Assembly: GCF_002968835.1 (NCBI RefSeq)
Contig: NZ_PKQK01000001.1
Location: 1,674,001 to 1,738,000, forward strand
Reading direction: 5' to 3'
DNA from: Paenibacillus sp. PCH8
GTDB taxonomy: Bacteria; Bacillota; Bacilli; Paenibacillales; Paenibacillaceae
Length of the DNA: 64,000 bases
The position numbers and the translations under genes were made by a program. The notes under the pieces were generated by a model, which ran no database searches, was not told where the DNA came from, and saw only the letters and a list, made by a program, of their open reading frames with translations. Below are positions 58,269 through 64,000 of the stretch, piece by piece. How positions within the stretch are numbered: the first letter of the stretch is position 1; the number at the start of each line of letters is the position of its first letter.

Positions 58269-59987
58269 TTATATTTTAAATCGGCCAATTAACCTGTTCA
58301 GTTCGCTGGACAATACCCGCAGCGATTCTGCGGACGCACTGATCTCATCCATGGATTGTAGCTGGCTCCCGGTTGTGTCGGATACCTTCTGGATACTTGA
58401 AGCGGATTCACGCGAGATATGTTCCATATCCTCGACGGAAGCCGATACTTCTTCTGCACTGGCAGACAGCTGCTCGGATGCTGCGGATACTTCGTGCAGA
58501 CGTTCATTGATCGTCTCAATGCCGGTATGGATGGAAGAGAATGACCGCCCCGCTTCCTGAACGACAGCAAGACCAGACTGTACGGCGGTTGTGCTGGCTG
58601 ACATATGTTCTGACAACAAAGCCGTTTGACGAGTCATCTCGGCAATCAGTTCGGTTACATGCTGGGAGGATTGCTCAGATTCCCCCGCAAGCTTGCGAAC
58701 TTCCGATGCAACTACAGCGAATCCGCTCCCATACTCTCCGGCACGAGCTGCTTCAATACTGGCATTAAGTGCGAGCAGATTGGTCTGTGAAGCGATACCT
58801 TTCATCAGGTGTGCGACAGATTCAATCTTACTGGAGTATTGCTCCAGCTGTGAGGTGGATAATACCATCTGAGCATTGGCCTGATGAATTTGGTCCATGC
58901 TGGCGATGGCCGTGTCCAGTTTGGTCTGCCCCTGTATGGCATCGTTGGTTGTTTCCTGGGATACATCTGCAACCACGGAGGAAGAAGTCGCAATATGCTG
59001 CATGCTGCGCGTAATCTCTTCCATAGCCACCGTGACCTCACCCGCACGTGCAACCTGTTCCGCCGCACCTTGGGCCGTGTGATCCGTATGTTCAGCGATT
59101 CGCTGGCTTGCTTCTGCCGTCGTCTGTGAATGTTTGGATACACCTGCTGCGGCTTGCAGCAGAGAATCGGAACTTTGGCGGATGCCCGCCATGACATCAC
59201 GGGTATCGTCAACGAGATGTTTGAATTCGGAAGCGAGCTGTCCGACCTCGTCTTTACGTCCAAGTTCGACGTTGACCGTCAGGTCGCCTTTTCCCACTTG
59301 GGTAATCAACTTTTTCAGCTTTACCAAGGGACGGGTCAAGTAGTGGGCGAATCCATACACCAACAAGACACTGAGCAGCACAATAGCCAAGGCTGTCCAG
59401 ATCATGGTCATACGGTTACGTGACATCAGTTCATAGACCGCAGTAGAGTCCAGATCCGCACCGACCAGCCCGAGGATTTCCCCGCCCGCCCCACGAATCG
59501 GCACATACGCCGTGATGGTAGCACCATAATCATCTTGAGTGAGTTCACCTCGTACAGGTTCCGCCGTTTCAAGAGCTTGGAGCATCCCTTCATAAAGGTT
59601 CTCTTCAGGAGAGCCGTAGGGGGAGAAGTTATCCTCTGCCACATCGGCAGCAGCGCCATCCACAACATAGAAATACGTAGCTGTTCCATTTTCCTCGCGT
59701 GTACCGAGTGTGTACAGATACTTGAGCCCATTGGCTTCACGCAGTTGACTGAGCTGCTCACGCAATGTGCCATAATAGGATGTTTCATCCTGTCCAGTAC
59801 TGAGTGGTGCATACAGAGAGGTATCAATCAATGCTGCTGCCCGTTCTGCCACAGCCTGAGCTTGCATCCCCATGGATTGCTCGACCAAATGAGCTGACGA
59901 ACGGTACATGGTAATGCCAAGAACCGCACCCGCGGCCAGCATCAGACAGGAAAAGAATAAAAAGATCCGCATAAACAAACTGTTCAT
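58269..59987 (-). CDS. Methyl-accepting chemotaxis protein
   Basis: A 572-residue membrane chemoreceptor: N-terminal membrane helix, a periplasmic Cache-like sensor (about 30-190, with LGLVGADLD), a second helix ([20 protein letters not shown]), HAMP region and a long coiled-coil signalling domain with the conserved tip [20 protein letters not shown]. It passes ligand signals to the CheA/CheW complex. No chemotaxis genes are adjacent. The start ATG 59987 has a GGGGGAA-type site upstream. Confidence 0.95.
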   Translation of the reverse strand: MNSLFMRIFLFFSCLMLAAGAVLGITMYRSSAHLVEQSMGMQAQAVAERAAALIDTSLYAPLSTGQDETSYYGTLREQLSQLREANGLKYLYTLGTREENGTATYFYVVDGAAADVAEDNFSPYGSPEENLYEGMLQALETAEPVRGELTQDDYGATITAYVPIRGAGGEILGLVGADLDSTAVYELMSRNRMTMIWTALAIVLLSVLLVYGFAHYLTRPLVKLKKLITQVGKGDLTVNVELGRKDEVGQLASEFKHLVDDTRDVMAGIRQSSDSLLQAAAGVSKHSQTTAEASQRIAEHTDHTAQGAAEQVARAGEVTVAMEEITRSMQHIATSSSVVADVSQETTNDAIQGQTKLDTAIASMDQIHQANAQMVLSTSQLEQYSSKIESVAHLMKGIASQTNLLALNASIEAARAGEYGSGFAVVASEVRKLAGESEQSSQHVTELIAEMTRQTALLSEHMSASTTAVQSGLAVVQEAGRSFSSIHTGIETINERLHEVSAASEQLSASAEEVSASVEDMEHISRESASSIQKVSDTTGSQLQSMDEISASAESLRVLSSELNRLIGRFKI

Positions 59988-60278
59988 TGGTAAAAGTGTT
60001 CCCCCTTAATATGTAAGCATGTTACATCATTCGATTCAGCGTGCTCTTTAGATTTATGTAAAATGTTCATTCATGTTAAACTATGAATGCTTAGTGTGAA
60101 TCGGGTGATTTTATTCTTCAAGCGCATTCTGTCTGATTGAGTGGTACAGGTATGTAATTGCATTTCTATTTGAATTATCGGCATTTGAAGGACAAAGAAT
60201 TAGGGCTGTCTCTACATCATAAGGATGTCAGATGTCAGGGAGCCCCTTGGTTATCCTTGTTTTAAGCTAGTTGTATTC

Positions 60279-60351
60279 TAACGAACCTAGTACGCGTTAT
60301 TCGCCCCTTTTTGGGCAGTTCTGAAGTGTAACGAATCTCAGAAACGTTATT
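60279..60351 (+). repeat. Pair of 23-bp dispersed repeats, starts 50 bp apart
   Basis: Units 60279-60301 and 60329-60351 both begin TAACGAA(C/T)CT and end CGTTATT. The first 290 bases of the 59988-60553 gap hold nothing else recognised. Confidence 0.8.
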
Positions 60352-60398
60352 TTGCCAAATGGGGCAGGTGTTCAGGTTCTGGAAGGCTTTTTTGAGAG

Positions 60399-60471
60399 AA
60401 TAGCGGCACTGAGATTCGTTACAGATTGAATGTCTTGATGATCAGCCTAATAAGACGTGTCAGATTCGTTA
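60399..60471 (-). repeat. Pair of 23-bp dispersed repeats on the minus strand, starts 50 bp apart
   Basis: Read on the minus strand, units 60471-60449 and 60421-60399 both begin TAACGAATCT and end TATT. Same unit length and spacing as the pairs at 13601 and 60279, but inverted. Confidence 0.78.
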
Positions 60472-60483
60472 GCGCGCAAGTAC

Positions 60484-60503
60484 AGGGGGCTTCCAAGCCC
60501 CCT
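60484..60503. terminator. Short hairpin downstream of the DUF3105 gene
   Basis: AGGGGGCTT (60484-60492) and AAGCCCCCT (60495-60503) form a strong stem with a very short loop. No T run on the minus strand, so its terminator role is uncertain. Confidence 0.5.
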
Positions 60504-60553
60504 TTAATATTTGTGATATTGTATTGTCCTCCTGTTCTTGTCCATTCATTCTA

Positions 60554-61294
60554 TTACATCGTTCCCCCGCCCTGGCGGATGGAGGCTGGAATCTTTTCAG
60601 GACCCTGATTGATATATTTATTGATAAAAGTACCTACTTTGGCTTCATCGAATGGATCAAGCTTCATCGTTTTGGTCCAAGCGGTCACGACGACTTCACT
60701 GCCTTCGGGAATGTCTTTGTTCGGTACAGCCAGAATGCCTGCTCCGGCTTTGCGGAACTTGGCAAGGTATTTCAAATGTTCCTTCAGGTCCTCGCTGGCG
60801 TTCTCACGGTAATAGATGATGATATCGCCATGCTCCAGATTGTGGACCAGGTAATTATAGCCCGGGAAGTCGGTGTAGAATCCAAACTTGATATCATGCG
60901 GGTTATGCGGCCCTGAAGTCGGGATGGTCATCTCATACTGGATGGGGTCCTCCGTATGCTCCGCTCCATAGTATTTATCGTCAGTCACGTCGATGGTCGC
61001 ATTGGCTTCCAGATCAGCCACATCATATTTTGCCCCTGCACCCTGTAAGAAGAACAGACCAAGCGTAACAATCGACACAGCCATCAATGCATGAGCAACC
61101 AGCCGTAGAGATCGACTTTTTTTCTGGATGTCCGCCCGTTCCTTCTTTTTCATATGGCTCAGGATTTTTCCCTGTGTGCGTGATGCCCAGATATAAGCGG
61201 CGATCGAGAACACCAACACGATTGCGCCTAAGATGAGCCAGAGATAGGATGTGCCTGCCTCGTGTTCCATTTGCATATGATTCATATGAGTCAT
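60554..61294 (-). CDS. DUF3105 domain membrane protein
   Basis: A 246-residue protein. A short His/Met-rich N-terminus (MTHMNHMQMEHE) may bind metal; two membrane helices follow (YLWLILGAIVLVFSIAAYIW, then LRLVAHALMAVSIVTLGLFF), and an extracytoplasmic DUF3105 domain with SGPHNPHD and NYLVHNLEHGDIIIYY. The function of DUF3105 is unknown. ATG 61294 has AGAGGA about 7 bases upstream; the frame begins at 61345. The upstream region has two matching palindromes, so expression is probably regulated by an unlinked repressor. Confidence 0.85.
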   Translation of the reverse strand: MTHMNHMQMEHEAGTSYLWLILGAIVLVFSIAAYIWASRTQGKILSHMKKKERADIQKKSRSLRLVAHALMAVSIVTLGLFFLQGAGAKYDVADLEANATIDVTDDKYYGAEHTEDPIQYEMTIPTSGPHNPHDIKFGFYTDFPGYNYLVHNLEHGDIIIYYRENASEDLKEHLKYLAKFRKAGAGILAVPNKDIPEGSEVVVTAWTKTMKLDPFDEAKVGTFINKYINQGPEKIPASIRQGGGTM

Positions 61295-61332
61295 GTCGGG
61301 TTCCTCTGCTTTCTTCGTAAAATGAGTGATTA

Positions 61333-61357
61333 TAACACTACACAACGTAGTGTTATT
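61333..61357. promoter_or_regulatory. Palindromic operator candidate 1 upstream of the DUF3105 gene
   Basis: ATAACACTAC-N5-GTAGTGTTAT has perfect 10-bp arms. The central 17-mer (61337-61353) differs from the one in candidate 2 at only two positions. Confidence 0.7.
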
Positions 61358-61432
61358 GGCAATGTTGAATTATCTCATGACGTAACGGGAGTTGCTAGAC
61401 GCATCTGTTACGTAAATAAGAACACACCTATC

Positions 61433-61451
61433 ACACTACACATTGTAGTGT
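61433..61451. promoter_or_regulatory. Palindromic operator candidate 2 upstream of the DUF3105 gene
   Basis: ACACTACA-CAT-TGTAGTGT has perfect 8-bp arms. Between the two palindromes an ACGTAAC/GTTACGT inverted repeat is also present. No regulator gene is nearby. Confidence 0.65.
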
Positions 61452-61551
61452 ATAAAACATGCCAGCGCAATGCTTCCTTAGAAAACCCAAAAAGACCTTC
61501 CCCGCGTAGACTGGGAAAGCCTAAATGCCAATCTAAAGAGTCTGGAAAATT

Positions 61552-61787
61552 TATATCTATTGGGATAACCATTTACACGAAAACGTAGAGGACAGAAAGA
61601 ACCTAAAGAAGCGGAAGCTAAAAGCTTTCTGCAAGAAAGCTGCTTCGGAAGCATATGCTTCGCCTTTATCGCCAGATTTTCACCTTTGTAAAAGTGAATT
61701 AAAAAAATCTGGAGATAACAGCGATCGGAAGGTTATTCGTTCATCGAAGTAACAAGTGTATGTATGCTTTATTCCAACTGATATATC
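61552..61787 (+). repeat. Structured intergenic repeat, copy 4
   Basis: Matches copy 3 along its length (GAGGACAGAAAGAACCT, AAAGCTTTCTGCAAGAAAGC, AAATCTGGAGATAACAGCGA). Its outer arms differ from copy 3 yet pair with each other: ATATCTATTGGGATAA with TTATTCCAACTGATAT. It runs up to the stop codon of the next gene. Confidence 0.82.
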
Positions 61788-62705
61788 TTACAGACGACCA
61801 AATGGAGAAAGCATCATGCTGATCAGTTCAAGAAAGATTTTACCAAGCATGCGATATAGAATAAAGAACAATACCACATTGGCGATCAGGACGCTGTACA
61901 TGCTATCGATAGCTGCTTTGGTTCTGTTCAGCGGATAGTGGAACAGTACCGCATTCAGCGCGACGAAAATAATGATATACGAGACCGTCAGCAAGGAGAT
62001 CGCGATGGAATACGAGATGATAATAAACAGATTCGCCAGAACAAGGGATACGACAGCAGGAACTAGCAATGTACCGAACTGGGCAACCAGTGTTTTGGGA
62101 CGGAATGTTATTTTTTCAATCTTCAGAATAGCGTACATCAGTGCAATAGAGGCAATCAGGATCATGACAGTGAACAACAGCGGTCGGATAAATCCACCAA
62201 TGAACAAACCGTCCATGCCTATGCGACTAAAGGTAATTAAGAAGTATGTAGAAGATAGGATTGCAATAAGGGCCATCGTTAGCCATCCACTTAGTGAATG
62301 CTGGTCACCAACGGTTTTCATCGACTGATACGGACGGGCCAGTACACTGAGGAAATAAGACAGATACTGTTTGCTAACTTCTTTGGCTTGCTGAACTTTC
62401 TCATTCTGCACGATATTATTCCACTGATTGGAGTGGGTATCACCTGTAGAAGCAGGGTCATTGCTGCTTGCTGATTCTGCTGTGTGTTGCTTGGATGTAG
62501 AGCCGGGCGGAGTGTTGGGTGGAACGGGTGCATGGGAAGAGGTGGCCTGCGTGCTGGACCAACGGGTGTATTCGGGTTCGGAAGCAGCAGCAGATTCCGG
62601 GTTCGGTACAGGAGTGGGCGAAGAGGTAGTTTGCGTAAGATTAGAGCCGCACCTCTCACAAAAATGGGCATCTCCATTTTCATGATTACATACTGGACAT
62701 TTCAT
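61788..62705 (-). CDS. Zinc-ribbon membrane protein (Yip1-like)
   Basis: A 305-residue protein. It starts with a zinc ribbon (MKCPVCNHENGDAHFCERCG; two CxxC pairs), then a Pro/Ser/Thr-rich linker of about 80 residues, then roughly five hydrophobic helices (GWLTMALIAILSSTYFLITF and others) resembling the Yip1 domain. ATG 62705 has GGAGG 8 bases upstream and gives a start directly at the ribbon; the frame begins at 62720. Function unknown; related proteins in Firmicutes are uncharacterised. Confidence 0.8.
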   Translation of the reverse strand: MKCPVCNHENGDAHFCERCGSNLTQTTSSPTPVPNPESAAASEPEYTRWSSTQATSSHAPVPPNTPPGSTSKQHTAESASSNDPASTGDTHSNQWNNIVQNEKVQQAKEVSKQYLSYFLSVLARPYQSMKTVGDQHSLSGWLTMALIAILSSTYFLITFSRIGMDGLFIGGFIRPLLFTVMILIASIALMYAILKIEKITFRPKTLVAQFGTLLVPAVVSLVLANLFIIISYSIAISLLTVSYIIIFVALNAVLFHYPLNRTKAAIDSMYSVLIANVVLFFILYRMLGKIFLELISMMLSPFGRL

Positions 62706-62857
62706 GACATAAGCCTCCAATTTCTAGAAATAATGAGCAGGGTATACATTGTGTCTCATTTTAACGGTTGATGACGAATTTTGTCTATGTTTCGCAGGAA
62801 TTAATACCCTATATTCACCAAGTGAAATCAGGGATGATCGAATCTCATATTTTCATA

Positions 62858-62886
62858 TTGACATAACGATAACGTGGAATTATGAT
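62858..62886 (+). promoter_or_regulatory. Promoter of the efeO operon
   Basis: A perfect TTGACA (62858-62863) and TATGAT (62881-62886) are 17 bases apart. Confidence 0.85.
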
Positions 62887-62898
62887 GTCATTACCGAA

Positions 62899-62917
62899 AT
62901 TGATAATCATTATCAAT
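62899..62917. promoter_or_regulatory. Fur box
   Basis: ATTGATAAT-C-ATTATCAAT is a perfect 19-bp palindrome matching the Fur box. It lies just downstream of the efeO promoter, so iron-bound Fur would block transcription. Confidence 0.9.
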
Positions 62918-63005
62918 AAGAGAACGTTGATTCAAGGGCACTTTCTTGTTGGCATTCGTGCAAAAAGGTTGGCCTAATCTATATATCCATAGGGAGTGTG
63001 TTAAG

Positions 63006-63902
63006 TTGAAAAAAATATTGGTATTGCCAGTTGTTGTGCTGGCTACTTCGGTTTTGCTCGCCGCTTGCGGCAATGATGAGGCTGTTACGGACAAGTCTTC
63101 AGAGACAACCGCCGTTGTGAATGAAGGCCAGACATCTGCAGAGAGTGGAAATACAGCAGGTCAGGATGCAACGGGCGGGGATTATACAACAGCTGTAGAT
63201 GGTTATCGTACTTTTGCTATACAGCAGATCGATGAATTCGTGAAGGAAACCGAGAAGTTCACGGATGCCGTGAAAGCCGGGGATCTGGAGACTGCCAAAT
63301 CATTATATGCACCCGCTCGGATGTACTATGAACGCATTGAACCGGTCGCCGAGGCGCTGGGGGATTTAGACCCGAATATTGATGCGCGTGACGGAGATGT
63401 TGAGGCTGCCGACTGGCGCGGATTCCATCGGATTGAGAAAGCATTGTGGGAAGATAACACGACTAAAGGCATGGAGGAATATGCGGATACGCTGCTTAGT
63501 GATGCGAAGCTGCTGCGTGCCAAGGTTGAGACGATGGACATTGATGCCAGCCTGATGGTGACGGGTGCGGTGGAATTGTTGAACGAAGTATCTTCCAGCA
63601 AAGTGACGGGAGAAGAGGAACGGTACTCTCATACGGATCTGTATGATTTTGCAGCGAATGTGGAAGGGGCTCGCGAGATCTATAATCTGCTCAAAGATGA
63701 TTTGGCTGTCAAAGACAAGGATCTGAACCAACAGATCGCAGACCGATTTGATGCACTGGAGAAAGAGCTTGCGCCATTTAAAGATGGAGCCGGTTACGTA
63801 TCTTATGAAAAGCTGACGGATGCGGATGTACGTACATTGAGTCAGAATCTGGATGCGCTTGCGGAGCCACTGTCGAATATGGGACAGGTATTGGGAGTGT
63901 AG
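63006..63902 (+). CDS. efeO: Iron uptake lipoprotein EfeO (imelysin family)
   Basis: Extracytoplasmic component of the EfeUOB ferrous-iron transporter. The start is TTG 63006 (AGGGAG 9 bases upstream), giving a lipoprotein signal with lipobox LAAC (Cys21); the longer frame from 62946 is not supported. The mature 277-residue part is an imelysin (peptidase M75-like) domain with the metal-binding HxxE motif in DWRGFHRIEKALW. The efeB gene follows after four bases. Controlled by the Fur box. Confidence 0.93.
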   Translation: MKKILVLPVVVLATSVLLAACGNDEAVTDKSSETTAVVNEGQTSAESGNTAGQDATGGDYTTAVDGYRTFAIQQIDEFVKETEKFTDAVKAGDLETAKSLYAPARMYYERIEPVAEALGDLDPNIDARDGDVEAADWRGFHRIEKALWEDNTTKGMEEYADTLLSDAKLLRAKVETMDIDASLMVTGAVELLNEVSSSKVTGEEERYSHTDLYDFAANVEGAREIYNLLKDDLAVKDKDLNQQIADRFDALEKELAPFKDGAGYVSYEKLTDADVRTLSQNLDALAEPLSNMGQVLGV

Positions 63903-63906
63903 AATA

Positions 63907-64000
63907 ATGACCGAGAAGAAGGAAGATTCGCTGAAAAAGCCGTTGTCACGGCGTGAAATGCTGAAGCTGACCGGCGTAGCTGGACTCGGTCTGCTTGTTG
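63907..64000 (+). CDS. efeB: Iron uptake peroxidase EfeB (deferrochelatase), N-terminal fragment
   Basis: Only the first 31 codons are in the window. They encode MTEKKEDSLKKPLSRREMLK, with a twin-arginine (SRREMLKLTG) Tat signal peptide start, followed by VAGLGLLV. This position after efeO and the Tat signal match EfeB, the haem-dependent DyP-type peroxidase of the Efe system. Identity is inferred mainly from context. Confidence 0.8.
   Translation, partial: MTEKKEDSLKKPLSRREMLKLTGVAGLGLLV

Overview
The window reads as a Paenibacillus-like chromosome segment (low-GC Firmicutes, moderate GC). This rests on strong AGGAGG-type ribosome binding sites, a Bacillus-style cydABDC cluster, glpP-type antitermination control, CidA/CidB with a divergent LysR gene, HmoB, an S-layer-homology protein and carbohydrate ABC importers without their own ATPase. 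No rRNA, tRNA, CRISPR array or intact IS element was seen.

Layout. 1-5.5 kb: cytochrome bd oxidase and its CydDC exporter. 5.6-10.3 kb: LacI regulator and a sugar importer, with a promoter and a perfect palindromic operator. 10.4-13.2 kb: TagO-type transferase, an unknown protein, ArsR regulator with a divergent SnoaL-like gene. 13.7-18.6 kb: gluconokinase and a second sugar importer. 19-24 kb: GTP cyclohydrolase II, then glpP-glpK-glpD. 24-34.4 kb: oxidoreductase, HxlR/DoxX pair, AlkC-like protein, Crp-like and AbrB-like regulators, cidAB with its LysR regulator, hmoB, a nuclease-helicase fusion. 34.8-36.3 kb: intracellular alpha-amylase. 36.4-40.3 kb: an AT-rich accessory island with a large orphan P-loop NTPase, a PBECR-like nuclease next to a phage-like ORF tail, an apparent small structured RNA and a decayed gene. 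40.3-48 kb: MBL hydrolase, uxaC, a two-component system, an SLH lipoprotein. 48.3-52.5 kb: MarR regulator and two ABC exporter half-transporters. 52.6-64 kb: TetR/MMPL pair, nucleoside hydrolase, chemoreceptor, DUF3105 protein, zinc-ribbon membrane protein, and the start of a Fur-controlled efeO-efeB iron-uptake operon.

Three non-coding observations stand out. (1) Four copies of a roughly 165-235 bp intergenic element share a core sequence, while their pairing arms differ in sequence but stay complementary, which points to a conserved folded structure. (2) A 23-bp motif occurs six times, always as pairs whose starts lie exactly 50 bp apart. (3) An orphan transcript candidate at about 39.62-39.78 kb has its own promoter, a 10-bp closing helix with inner hairpins, and a terminator.

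Data-quality warning: six reading-frame breaks (cydB, cydC twice, glpP, and the second ABC exporter gene twice) are each repaired by adding one G to a run of four or five Gs. Systematic G-run undercalling is more likely than six independent pseudogene mutations, so these genes may be intact in the organism.
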